Assembly: GCA_016617785.1 (NCBI GenBank)
Contig: JADILM010000002.1
Span: forward strand, 1,302,001-1,366,000
Reading direction: 5' to 3'
DNA length: 64,000 nucleotides
Origin: Sporobolomyces roseus
Taxonomy: Eukaryota > Basidiomycota > Microbotryomycetes > Sporidiobolales > Sporidiobolaceae
Under the pieces are notes generated by a model. The model searched no databases, was not told where the DNA came from, and was given only the letters and a program-made list of their open reading frames with translations. Position 1 is the first letter of the stretch; each line of letters opens with the position of its first letter. The position numbers and the translations under genes are program-made. Of the stretch, positions 10,797 to 22,700 are shown in pieces.

Positions 10797-13700
10797 ATGG
10801 CCGACTCTGGCTATGTTCAGCTAGAAGTCGTATACTCTGGAGGAATGATCGTACTCAGCTGGCTCGTCGCTGTTATCGGAAGTTGGACCACTCTGGAAAT
10901 CTTACTTCGAAGAACTGGAAACGCTGGAGCGATGAACGTTATGCTATTGCTAGGAGGAGGAACTGCGTTCGGTTCGACAGCAACTTTCGGGATGCACTTT
11001 GTGAGTGCCTTGTTATTTATCTCGAAGAGCGAGAGAATCAATGGAAACTTACGGCTTTGCCTCTTTGGGTTTCGCATGAATAGGTTGGGAATCAAGCAGT
11101 TAATCTACGTTTACCTCCACCTTGGGAAGGGCAAGGAGTACCTCTCAGTTATCAAGCTGGCTATACCATCCTCTCCCTTATCGTATCGTGTCTGTCGATG
11201 ATACTCGCATTCTCCTTCATCGGTCTTCGACTCAACGCGCCCACAGCGAAGCTACCGAACGAAGAAGACGAGCTCGCCATGGTCGATTCACTCGAGGATG
11301 CACCAGACGAGACCGAATACGCGGGACAGGGTCGAACGGACGACAAGTCTCGACCGAAAACTTCGTCCACTTCAAATAGTCTTCCTCCGCCATCTTCATT
11401 CTCCAGGTCGGCATCACAACGGCGAAAGGAAGCGTCGAGTACCGTCAAAGAGCAGGACCCTCGGGACACGAAAGAGGAAGATGATGAGATTCGAGACGAT
11501 GGCGGAGATTTTGGAGTTCACGCTGCAAAGGTGTCGAAGGCAGGAGTCGCAAAGATTTTGGGAGCTGGAGTCATCTGCGGAGGAGGGATCGCTGCCATGC
11601 GTTGAGTCGCAACTCTCCTTTCTTCTTCCAAGCAAGAGCATCCGCTGAAACGTTCTCGTTCGCTTCCGCAGATTACGTCGGTCAAGTCTCGATCAATTCA
11701 GTTCCTCGGATCACCAACGATTGGTACACGGTCCTCGCTTCGATCCTCATCGCCATGTCAGCCGTCTCGGTCGGACTCTACATTCTCTTCGTCGTTTTCC
11801 GTCCAAAGCTGCAACATTCCTGGTACAAACGACTAGCCGTAGCCATGATCTTAGGCGCAGGAGTTACAGCCATGCATTTTGTTGCCCTAGTCGGTACACA
11901 TTACTATGCGAAAGAAGGTACCGAGCTGGCGACTCCTTCGGACAATGCTACGAAAAAGATTATTAGTCAGTTTGCCAACTTCCTTCCAAATTGCTGGATA
12001 AACTGAAAAGCTGACTTCCGATTGACATCACAGTCTCTATCATCTGCGTCGTCGCGCCAGTTTGCTGTATCTCGTTACTCATATTCGCCTACTTCGCTCA
12101 ACTTCGACATACTCGACAACGAGCAGCTCGGCATCGAATCATTCTCGCTACCGCCATCTTCGATCACCAAGGACTACTGCTCGTACACCCCGAATCTGGA
12201 CTTCTACCCTCTGCTCGAATGTACCCTACTTCGACTCCCGAAGACAAGCCTTCTTTCCTCAGCTTCTTCGGCTTCAATCAACGACTTCGCCTCGATTCGA
12301 GCAGGATCAAGCTATCGAGATCAGATCCGGCGTTCGTCGCGTTCTTACAGCTCTCGTGGAGCTGGCGAGGTCGCCGAGCTCAGGAGAAACCGACCACATC
12401 GGAGGAAAGGGAAGGACCGTCGGTGGATTACAGTACCTCAAGCGGGAACATAGAAGTTGGGTTCGAAAGTGATGAAGCGGCAGCGGAGAAACCGGAACTG
12501 AGTCAAAGCGAGGCGGAACTCAAACGAAGGAGTCTGGTTAGTTTCAGGATGGCGAGTGAGGATATTGCGATGCAGCTCAGTGGGGACGGAGAAGACCTTC
12601 GCTCTCTGGGAGTACTTTACGATTCTATACTAAAGACGTGAGTCAATTGATTCCTTCGCTCATTTCCCTTGTTCATTGACTGATGTGTACTTTGGGTTCC
12701 AACTCAATAGGGGTCACTACGAAGTATCGTCAAAGACTTCAAACGACAAGTTTACAGTCACGCAAGGACAAATGCTCGTCCTCGCGCGGAGGTTGAAGAC
12801 TGCTACGGAACGGGACAACTTCCTCGCTCGAGGATTCGTCTTCGCCGAACCGGGTGCAGTCGCCCGCCTGACCTCAAACTCGCTCGCTTGTCCTTATGAT
12901 CGAGTATTCGACTACTTCCGAGACGTGTACCGATTCACTCGATTCGGAGTTATGAAGAAGCTGGAGAGGGGTCGGTTGTACGGAGGTATTCTGCTTCTCC
13001 AGGTACGTCTTTCGAGGCTTGCTAACATCACTGTCGCATTCCGCTGACAACTTCCTGTATCGCGTAGGCCATTCCTGGTGAAGGGCTGCAAGTCGTCGTC
13101 GATGAGAAGCAGCATCATTCGCTGCCGATGACGGAATTAGCCAGCCTTTGCGATCCGTCTCTAGCTTTGCCGAGACTAGCTTCGACTGGTCATGCCACAA
13201 CAACGCTGGCAAGCGTTATCGACGACCTCCAACTTGTCGGAGGGCGATCTCTTCGAGAATTATCGACTCTACAACCGAACGCCGACAGTACAAACGACCA
13301 ACTTGGATCACTCGTCTCGAAGATCTTACTTCCTTACCTCACTCGTAGTCTCTCGCCAGACGCAATCAGTTCCCTCTCTGATCGACTCATCCTCGAACCT
13401 TCCCTTATTCCCCTTACTTCTCGATCTGGCTCGCCCTACGGTTCAGACGGACTCGCCAAAGATTCCTTCCTTCTCTGCTTCAAAGCGATCGTACCCTCTT
13501 CAATGGTCGTCCCCGGACGACTACTTCCCTGGATCCCGTTTCCTCTCCACCTGGCTCAATCGGAACTCGTCGCTCAAGTCCCAGCTAGTTCCAGCGCTTC
13601 TCGTCCCGGAACCGCACACTCTGCTACGTCTAGCGTGTCTCCTGTCGACCGCAGAAGTCGAATTGGCCGCGAACGTACAGAAAGCAACTTACCCTTCCCC

Positions 13701-13934
13701 CTTTCCGTCGCTTCTCCCTTCTCTTCTTCCGCTTTCCCTCCTCCCTCTTCCCACCAACACCTCACTTCACCGCCTTTAACTGCCTCTCCTATCGATCTTT
13801 ATCATGAAGAGAACCTGCCGTCGTACTCGCGGGATTGGATTGTCAACCTCGTGAGAACAACAGTTTCTCAGCAGAATGAGGGTTGGCGGAATCGAGGGGC
13901 AAATTCGTCGCAATCTAAAGGGGGTATTCGATAG
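10797..13934 (+). CDS. MHYT-domain seven-helix membrane protein (putative sensor)
   Basis: The MHYT domain is a bacterial-type seven-helix sensor domain, possibly metal- or gas-binding, also found in fungi. Its diagnostic motifs at helix ends are present: FGMHFVGN (spliced at 11000), AAMHYVGQ (Met-His on one side of an intron at about 11602, Tyr on the other) and TAMHFVALVGTHYY. Helices include YSGGMIVLSWLVAVIGSWTT, AGYTILSLIVSCLSMILAF, ILIAMSAVSVGLYILFVVF and IICVVAPVCCISLLIFAYFA. A hydrophilic acidic insert of about 130 residues (11280-11520) separates helices 4 and 5. The large C-terminal cytosolic part (SIICVVAP through 13934) contains LLVHPESGLLPS, a possible PAS-like strand, then Ser/Pro-rich sequence; no kinase or cyclase motif is seen. 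About six exons; the stop is TAG at 13932-13934. Confidence 0.85.
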
Positions 13935-14016
13935 ATAGTAAAGTGGGTGATTGATATGTCGTATTTTAGTTGAATGTAGCGTATTCCGATAATCAAGTAG
14001 AAACCTGTAACTTTCT

Positions 14017-14426
14017 CTACTCAAGGCTGACGAAGACTTCTTTCTGCGTTAACAGTCGAGACGACTTTCGCATCGCTTGCTCGGCTTCGAGTGCTCGTTT
14101 ACAGGCATCCCATAATAGACTGACTTGCGCAAGATCGTAAATTCGTTGAATAGGCTGTTCGAAACGATGCTCAAGCGAATTGGCGCACGCATCGAATGAC
14201 GCGCCGTTTTCCCTCAATGACAGTGAAGGAGAGAAGGCACGGTGAAAGTATATCAGCACGTTTCAAACGAGACTGAAGAATCGTCATATTCTCGAGTCGA
14301 GCTTCTTCGGAACTCAGTCGAAATTCGAATCTTCGTGAGTTTTTTCGACCTGCCTCTCTTCCATCCTTCTTTCTGAGGATCCCGACTGACGCACCTTCTC
14401 ACGAGATGGCAAAGCGTACCTCTCAT
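14017..14426 (-). CDS. Small coiled-coil protein (105 residues) with a 28-nt candidate intron
   Basis: The proposed exons are 14395-14426, 14241-14330 and 14017-14212. They join in frame and give 105 residues. The first intron (14331-14394, GTGCGT donor) is ordinary; the second (14213-14240, GTGCCT...TTGAG) is only 28 nt. The protein is helical and heptad-like: RLSSEEARLENMTILQSRLK, ANSLEHRFEQPIQRIYDL and DACKRALEAEQAMRKSSRLL, ending VFVSLE. Without the short intron both halves end at stops, yet the amphipathic pattern runs smoothly across the join, so either the intron is real or the sequence has a frameshift. A small kinetochore, spindle or trafficking subunit is possible, but I see no family signature. 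It is divergent from the PL14 gene (start codons 80 bp apart) and convergent with the MHYT gene. Confidence 0.5.
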
Positions 14427-14506
14427 GGTATAAAGAGGATGTACTCGCTGCTACTTGGCTTTCCTCTACTCATTCCACATCTCTACTTTCCAATCTTCGA
14501 CCTAAA

Positions 14507-16524
14507 ATGCCTCCAGCTCAAGCGACTTTCCACCTCCAGCTTTTCTCTATCTGCGTCGTCCTCGCACGTTTCATCCACGGAGCACCCATTCCAGGAGTAC
14601 CGACTCCCCTCACCGTCTCGACTGGACTTCCTACTCCTTCTCCCTCAGCTTCTTCCGTCGATGCGCAACTTTCCTCGCAACCTTGGCCTTCCCCTATCAC
14701 CCTCACAGATCCGTTGATTTCAATCCCGAGTTCGACAGCTACCGTAACTCAGGATCCAGCTTCGACAGTCACCTCCATCAGCACAGAACGCCTGACAGTC
14801 ACAGCAACTCAGACCGCCGCTCCTATCACCGTCACTTCGACGATCCTCTTCACCTCAACAGTCATCGACGAACTCACAGCGACTGTCACCGCCTCACCTG
14901 TTTCGACGGAATCCTCTCCTTCTACATCTTCCCTTGTTCCCGCTTCAACCCCCTCCTCGACCTCAACTCTTCCATCTTGGACGATCCCAAGCGATTTCTC
15001 CGGAAACGTAAGCACGGCTCTAGGCGCGAAGAGGTGGTCTTGGGGAGCCGGAAACGTCCAACTCGTCGAATCGATCCCCTCAACAGCCTGGGCCACCTCG
15101 GCATCTCCTTCTGAGAACAACGCTGCAGTCCCCGCTTCAAATCTTGCAGCAGCCTCGCCTCCAGTCGATCTCTCAAACGGTCCTGCGATGCAGGTTCTCT
15201 TCCCGAAAGGTTCGATTAATCCCGCAAACAAAAATGCTCCGACGGGCGGTGTTGGACTGTACATGTCACCTCGTAAGCTTACAACACTCTCTCACACCGA
15301 ACCTTCACGAATTTTCGCTGATTCACTCTATACATAGTCGATCTGAGTCAAGCGACAAACGTCTCTCTCGAATATTCCGTCTTCTTCCCCGTCGATTTCG
15401 ACTTTGTCAAGGGCGGTAAACTCCCGGGGATGTATGGAGGACACAAGGGATGCTCGGGTGGACAAGAGTCCGAAGACTGCTTCTCTACTAGGCTTATGGT
15501 GAGTTCAAAATCTGATCGATAGAGACGAACGCACCCCGAGCTCACCAGTTTCCTCGGCTTTCAACAGTTCCGAAGTGGCGGCAAAGGAGAGCTCTACTTA
15601 TACGTTCCAAAAGGAGTACAAACCGAAGAGCTTTGCAACACTCCTCCTTTGAGTTGTAAGCTCTCCTCTCACATCTCCGCGAAACCTGCACCGTGCTGAC
15701 AACTATCGACTTCACCATCAGACTGCGAGTCGACGTACGGACTCTCTATCGGACGAGGGGCTTGGACATTCGAGAAGGGAGCCTGGTCAAACATCAGACA
15801 AGAAATTCGACTCAATACTCCCGGACTCGCTGATGGAGGATTCCGTATCTTCGTCAATGATAGTAAGCTTGAAAGATCCCTCGCAGTCCTTCGAGCAGCC
15901 GCTGACTCCCTTCACCTCTCACCAGAACTCGTCCTTTCTTCCGATTCAGTACTATTCCGTGCTCAACTCTCAACAGACTCTCCTGTCGAATCTCCCTCTT
16001 CTACCCCAGCCTCGCCATTCTCTTCCTTACCGACGGCAGTGCCGAACCCTACAGAAACGTCCGAGACGCTTCTCCCGACTTCTACAGCGGTTGCGAACGA
16101 GGATGAGGGACTCCTTGGAGGATTACTCGGAGGACTCGCTGGCGAGCTAGGCAACGTCATCAAGCGCTCAGACATCCCTACTATCACTGAATACGTCACC
16201 GCTCAAACCACTCGAACTGTTCTCGCAACTTCGACAGTTATCGCCTCTCCCTCTCAACCTCCTCGAGACGGTCGAAAGCTTCTGGATCTCGGCAGCGTCC
16301 CAGCTCTCGTCAACGATCTACCTCTCGCCGATTCAGCAGCTCAAATCCTCGGAGCTGATTCGATCCTCGCAGACAAGAAGAAAGCCTCATCACCCAAGGT
16401 CGATAACGCTGGTTTCGACGGCATCATGTTCAACACTTTCTTCGGTGGAAGCGATCCTAGTTGGGCTTCTCCTAAAGATCAAAACATCTGGTTCAACCGA
16501 ATCTCACTCTCGATCAACGCTTAA
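14507..16524 (+). CDS. Secreted polysaccharide lyase, PL14-like, with internal low-complexity insert
   Basis: A signal peptide (MPPAQATFHLQLFSICVVLA) is followed by about 220 Ser/Thr/Pro-rich residues with short Thr-Val repeats, probably O-mannosylated wall or spacer sequence. The catalytic domain then shows fungal PL14 blocks: VSLEYSVFFPVDFDFVKGGK, LPGMYGGHKGCSGGQESEDC, FSTRLMFRSGGKGELYLYVP, IRQEIRLNTPGLADGGFRIF and the closing IMFNTFFGGSDPSWASPKDQ NIWFNRISL. PL14 enzymes cleave uronic-acid polymers such as alginate or glucuronan by beta-elimination. Between VNDKLVLSSDSVLFRA and FDGIMFNTFFGG about 150 Ser/Thr- and Gly/Leu-rich residues (15961-16410) interrupt the domain, which is unusual. 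Five exons; the first ends at the GTAAGC donor near 15272, and another intron ends just before AACTCGTCC near 15929. The stop is TAA at 16522-16524. Confidence 0.82.
15961..16410 (+). other. Low-complexity insert inside the PL14 catalytic domain
   Basis: About 150 residues rich in Ser, Thr, Pro, then GLLGGLLGGLAGELGNVIKR and YVTAQTTRTVLATSTVIA. It lies within one exon, so it is translated, and it separates two strands of the beta-jelly-roll that are normally adjacent in fungal PL14 proteins. Its make-up resembles the N-terminal spacer of the same protein. Confidence 0.7.
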
Positions 16525-16735
16525 TCTCCTACCCTCTTCGTCTGTTCTCGTTCGCTTTTTATCTTTGGGATGTTGTGTCAATTAGTAGTCTGGATAGAAC
16601 TCTTATAACGAATTTACGACCTTTTGACGCTTTCTTATTCTCTCGTTTCCCGCGCAGACCGTTCGTCAGAGAGAAATGAAAAGTTACAATGAAACATGAA
16701 ACAAGAGAGACGTAACGAGGGAACTATCCGACTAA

Positions 16736-19700
16736 TCAAGGATGTATAGCGACATATTTTGGCTTGTTGCGACGAGCGTTAGGCCTTCCTCCTTGAGCTC
16801 CATCGGCAGCTGACGATGGCCGAGAAGGTGGTCTGAGTTCGCCGTATGGCGTTTGGGAGCGCAAATCAGATGAAGTGGCTGAGCGACTGAGAGGAGGAGG
16901 ACCAGTGGTTTGCGATCGCTGAGGGGGCATGGGCGGAACGGGAGGTGCTGGAGAACCGAATCGAGGAGATCCTCGCATCGCTCGACTTGGAGAGGCAGTC
17001 GAAGCTCGAGGAGGAGGGACGATAGAAGGAGGAGTTTCGTCACCGCCCTATGGATCAGTGGAAACAATCCCGTCAGCCAAAAGAATCCTTGCGAACGAAA
17101 CAAAGGGATCAAGAGCTCACCTTTCCAGAGTTATTGATCCATCTTTTCAGTTTCTCATCGTAATAGAAGGTCTTCTGGTCACCGAGATTGGCTTTGACAG
17201 GTCCGGGTCCAATCTGAGCTGCTGGACTGGCTTCACGCTTGAACCACCCTCCTAACCAACTTTTCGAAGGTTTGATCGCTACTCATCGAAATGACTCGTT
17301 AGCATGCTTGTCGACACTCGAGTTCGAGAAGGCATGAGACAGCTTACTTGGCTTGTCATCGTTCTTTGAAGACGATCCGTTGGGTGCAGATTCTGACGGA
17401 TTTTGCGAATTTTCGTCTCTCGCTCGTGGCGGAGCTCCTCCCTCTTCCGCTTCCAATTCTTCGTCGAGTGTGTCGAATGCAGGTTTCTTGGACTTGCTGT
17501 TACCGATTCCGAGATCGGCAAGTTCCTCAGCGGTCGTCATTCTTCGATGTGATGGATTCTGGGGTTGCATCGAGCGATTCGAGCCGGGCGTCGGCGAGAC
17601 GGAGGGAGTGTACTGTGCCATCGGAGAGATAAAGCCGGAAGCATCTTCGGAGAATCGATCTTCTGTCGGTGCAAGTTGTGATTTCGGTCTCTCGGAAGCC
17701 TCCATCGATTCGCGAGGAGAATCGGTCAGGCCATTCTCTTCTTCGACTTTGGCACGGGCGGGAGCTGCCGGAGTGTAGGATTGCCAGGGAGGAGGAGCGG
17801 TAGGATTGAAATCGTAGCCAGCGAAAGCGCCGAGGGAGGAAGAACGAGCGTGATGCGTTTTGAAGGGAGCTCGTTTGACCGGGGGTGGGCCAGGAGAGTG
17901 AACAGGCTTACTCGACTGGGGCGAAGGGTGAGAAGGAGGTACTGGAGCAGCCGCAGAACGAGGGCGCATAGGAGGCTGACTGTGCAAGAGATGGGAAGAA
18001 GCTCCTCCTCCTCCATTGAGATCGGTAGAAGATTGCGCTCGAGATAAAGTGCCAGAATTCGAATCGGGAGCGATCGCACTGTAATGCGAGAAGGGTCCGA
18101 TAGGTTGGCCGTTGGCGACTTTGGCAACCTCAGCTTTCGCCGCGAGTTGTGCTGGCGAGAGCTCGTCTTCACCCGAAACGAACTTGCTGAATCCGCCTTC
18201 GAAAGTCGACCACAGCGAGTTGACAGTCGGTCGAGGAACTTTGCGAGCGATCCATGAACTGGTCTCTTTCTGTCCGGGAGCAGCACCGATTCTTTCGCCG
18301 AGATGTTTGACTTGAGCGACTAATCGAGGGTGGTAGAAAGGACTGGGCCGAGTAGCGAGTTTGAGCGTGTTGACAACTGCTTCGGTATACCTGAAGACAA
18401 AGATGACGAGTGTCAGAAACAGCGAGACTGACTCGAGGCGATAGAATCGTCGACTTACTTGAGCGATCGCTGAATATCCCCAGAATCGGCCAAGAGACTC
18501 GCATGCTGAAGACGATAGGCTTGTAGATGAGGGAACCCAGTAAACGTTTCTTGACCTTTCACCGTCGGTGTGAGCGAACAACCAAATTCGAGGAGCTCCG
18601 TCAACTTGACACTTTCGAGATTGATGCCATCCGATAATGAAGGAGCTGAGCCAACGAGCGAAATGCGAGAATTGAGCGAGCCGATACCTCCGACGAGCGA
18701 AGTTTGTGGCGAGAGAAGGTAGCTAATGACCAGAATGTAATCAGCGATCGAGTTAAACTCTTAGGGCGGCGTAGAATACAGTATTCACCAAACGTGCGCA
18801 GCCTCAATCTCATCGTTACTTGCGAGAGCGTCCCCGAGTGCCGTAAGAGCAGCTGAGTCACCGGCAGTACGGTTCGAGACAATCATTCCGACGGTATCTC
18901 GCCAAGTTGCGAGGGTTGCATCGGAAAGCTTCGATCTCGACTCGAAACCGGATTGAGATGAGGTTCCGATAGGTGCGGCAGGGAGAAGCTGAGATTGAGA
19001 CTGGTCGGAGAAAGTTCGAGGAGGGATGAATTGTTCGACTATCACGAGAGACGATAGTGAGCTACAGGATTTCGAGGAGCAGGCAGAGGACTGAGGAACG
19101 CACTTGATTCCGCTCCCAATCCAGCAAACATACTGTAAGCGACTCGCAGAGCTTCACGACCCTCTGCGCCGGGAACTTGATTTCCTTGAGACGGCGTCAA
19201 CTCGGAACGAAGGAACTCCATAGTGACATCTTTCCAGCAGTCCGTGTCGATACAACTTGCGATGATGAAAGCATGAGCCCACATCTTGTGTTCGAGAGCG
19301 TACTGAACTGCTTCTCGTCTTTCGCCTCGGAGGAGGAAAGTTGTCATCTCGTCGAGGTCCGTAGAGCTGACTCCGTAGGTAGCGAATGGTGCGGTGAGGC
19401 GGCTGTCGGATGTGTTCGCAGCGTTGGAAGCGAGTTGATCCGCCGTAGGAAGCGAAGTAGGCTCTGACAAGGAAATCGCTGAGGGAATCAATACTGCACG
19501 GACAGCGTCGTCGACAGCAGGACTGGATCAGATCAGACAGCGTACCAGAATCAGCGCGAGTTCCAAACAAAGAAAACGCCAGAAGAGAAAAGCGAGACTC
19601 ACGTTCCGACAAGTTTTCCTTCATTTTCGATAAAGATCTTGACCAAGTTCACGAGAATGAGCCTCGTCTCTCTCTTCTTCGCGTTTCGCCTTGTCGAATC

Positions 19701-22700
19701 GCTACTGTCGGACGCGAAGTGAGATGAAGCGTTGTTGATCTCCTCCTCGAGCTCCTGGATTCGCTTGCCGAGCCAGGCCAGAGCCTCTTTTCGTTTCTTC
19801 CCCGAGTTTGCCTTTCCACCATCGAGGAAGATCGGACCTGGGAAAGGTGCTTCGTGCGAAGGAGGAAGGATGTCGTCGAGTTTTCGGATGTGAACGGTAG
19901 TAGGGGTCGAAGGTTGAGGTTGCGAATCGGCCATGGAGTACGGGTTTGCGGCATCGTAAGCTGAGTTTGCGTTGAAGCGATCTCCACGTCCGGGGAAGAC
20001 TACGAGCATTCGGCCACCGAAACCGAAAGAGACGAGTGGAGCTTGTCGACGTTCGAGTCCAAGATCAGCGATCTCGGCGGTTTCATTCGAGTAGGAACCT
20101 TGTCGAGATGCTGGACCAGGACGAGAGGCAGCATAGGGATCGTAAGCTTGTTGATCTTGATACGAATGTGTAGTTTGAGGAGGGGCGACAGGAGCGTAAG
20201 AATTCGACGACTGGCCGTAAGGAGTGTTCGAAGCTCGCGGATCTGTTGGCATTCGCTGTTGACGTTGTTCCGGTTGCTTTCGCGGCGAAGACTGCTGATA
20301 AGGCGAAGAGAAAGTAGCTTCTTGCTGAATAGCTGGAGTGAGCGAATCCTCCTCCTCGTCCTCATCCTCTGCCTGCATCTCGTCTGTCTCACCGTTCTGA
20401 TATTGGTAAGCTTGCTGAGACTGATAGGGATCGTGAGGTTGATTCTGATGAGGTTGAGGTGCGTAAGGATCGTAAGGAGCGTGTTGTTGAGAAACGTAAT
20501 CGTAACCATCCGCTTGCCAGTCTCCTCCATACGTCGTACTTGGCGTAGTTGCTCCAGTTTGAGTAGTAGTAGACTCGCCGTAGGTAGCCTGCTCGTCGAC
20601 CTCGTAACCTCCTTCTTCAGATTGCATCGATTCGGTCTGTCCTTCGTTCTCGTAAGACTCGCTTTGTTGCTCTTCTTCCTCTGCGGTCTCCTCGACTACC
20701 ATCATCGGAACAGGAGTAGTCGAACGACTCCCTTGACCGGCGGGAGGAGGAGGTCGAGTTGGACCGGTTGAGCGATACTCTCGTTCGTTCGAAGGTGGTT
20801 CGAAATGAAGCTGAGGGACAGGAGGTCGATACAACGAAGCAGGGGGCTGGATAGGTTGCTGCTGTTGCTGAGGTCGAGGTGGCTGACGATAAGGTGCTTG
20901 AGCAGGGGGAGGAGGGTTCTGACGAGGAGGAGCAGCGTTTTGAGGAGGTGGATTTTGGCGGCGAGCGGGAGGAACGTTCGCCTCCCGGGGAGGAGGTCGG
21001 GACATCGACTGAGGAGGAGGTTGAGAGCGTGGAAGAGGAGCAGAGGCGTTCTGTTTTGGTAAAGGAGCAGAGGGGTTCGAAGATGGAGCAGATTGTCGCG
21101 GAGGAGCGGAACCTTGAGTTGCGATTTGTCGAGGAGGTTGTGGTGGCTGAGCAAGCTGAATCGGAGGGGCTCCACGATTAGGTGGGGGAACCTGTCGAGC
21201 GCTAGGGTCCGAACCTTGAGTCGATAGCGAAACTTTTGCGAAAGAATCCGTCAAACTATCGACTGGTCTCGCGGCTGAAGGTTTCGAAGGAGGCGGTCGA
21301 GAAGTTGGGGCTTGCGAAGCATTTGTTGACCGATTTGGTTGAGCGGAAGATGAATCGGGACGACCTAGATCGAAAGCAGAACAAACAAGGGTGAGCGGGA
21401 GAAACAGCACGGAATCGTAAAGCGTTTCGATTACTCACGATAAGGATCATTCGGTGGAGGAGCATTCGAAGTAGCTTGCATCCAGCTAGGAACGAAGTGT
21501 TCTTGAGGATCAGCCTCAGCCTGGACTTGCTCTTGCTCTTGCTCTTGCTCGGGCATATCTTCCTCTTCAGCCTCTTCCTTGATTTGCTCAACTCCGGATC
21601 CAGACGGCTCGTACATACTCGTGAGAGGACCAGTGGGAAGTGCTCCGTAAGGCGAATCCGAACCGAAAGCCGAAGCTCCTCGTTGATGAGGTGCGCGACG
21701 AGCGGGAGGTTGAAGAACTCCTCCGAAGGGTAAAGGCTTTTGTTGACTCGGTGGGGGACCGCGGGAAGACGGAGCTGAAGGAGGAGGTGCGATGTAGTTG
21801 GAAGAGTTCGAAGTCGAGGAAGAAGTTGATTGCTGAGATTCGTGAGCTCGAATCGAAGTAGCACTTGGCGATCTCGCTCGTGACGCGCTCGTCGGAGCAG
21901 GATTCGCAGCGAGCGAAGATGGCGGTGGGCGGGCAGAAGTGGAAGGAGGAGGTTTCGCTTGAGCTGGAGTACTGTTTCGTTGCTGAGCTGGAGGGATCGT
22001 CGAGCGTGGAGGAGGGATATCAAACGCGGGCTGAGAGGATTTTTGAGGAGGTGCAGTCGAAGGAGGAGGACGAGCGTTGGTAGATTTTGGGGGAGGAAGG
22101 TTCTGGGAAAGTGAAGGACGAAGAGCGGCCGTTTCTTGTTGCGATTCACGATTCTGACTGCGATTGCTCTGTGCCGAGGAGGATCTCGGGGGAGGAGATA
22201 GAGCCGATAAACGAGGAGCGCTTGCCGATCCAGTCGGAAGGTTCTTAGGAGGAATCGAGGCAGGAGGAGGTCCAGTCGATTTCTGTTGCTGGAGGAGAGC
22301 TGGGGAAGCAGGAGGAGGTTGCGAACGAGCGACGGGAAGAGACGAGGAGACTGCATAAGGATCGTAGGCTCCTTGAGATTGGCTAGGGGAATCTGCACCG
22401 TAAGCGGATAATGTCGGAGTTGTCGCCATGTAAGGATCTAAGGCTTGTGACTGAATCTGTGCTTGGGCTTGAGCAGGCGACGGTCTCGATCGATTTGAGA
22501 GGTTCGAGGCTCCTGAGTACGCTCGATCGCGAGTTTGTTTGGGTACAGGAGCGTAGGGATCGTAAGGGGCCTCTTTGGAATCGGTCGGAGATGATGAAGC
22601 GTCGTAAGCGGAGGCGAAGGAGGTGTACTGTTGTTGCGGGGGAGGAGAGTGCTCGGATCGACGACTGGACGATTGAGCAGGAGGACGGGAAGAAGAAGTT

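Noticed and set aside
20043..20771. Long plus-strand ORFs opposite SEC16 (also 22994-23752 and 21256-22398 in another minus frame)
   Set aside because: Arg/Leu/Ser-rich frames without motifs; shadows of the Gln/Pro/Ser-rich SEC16 coding frame.
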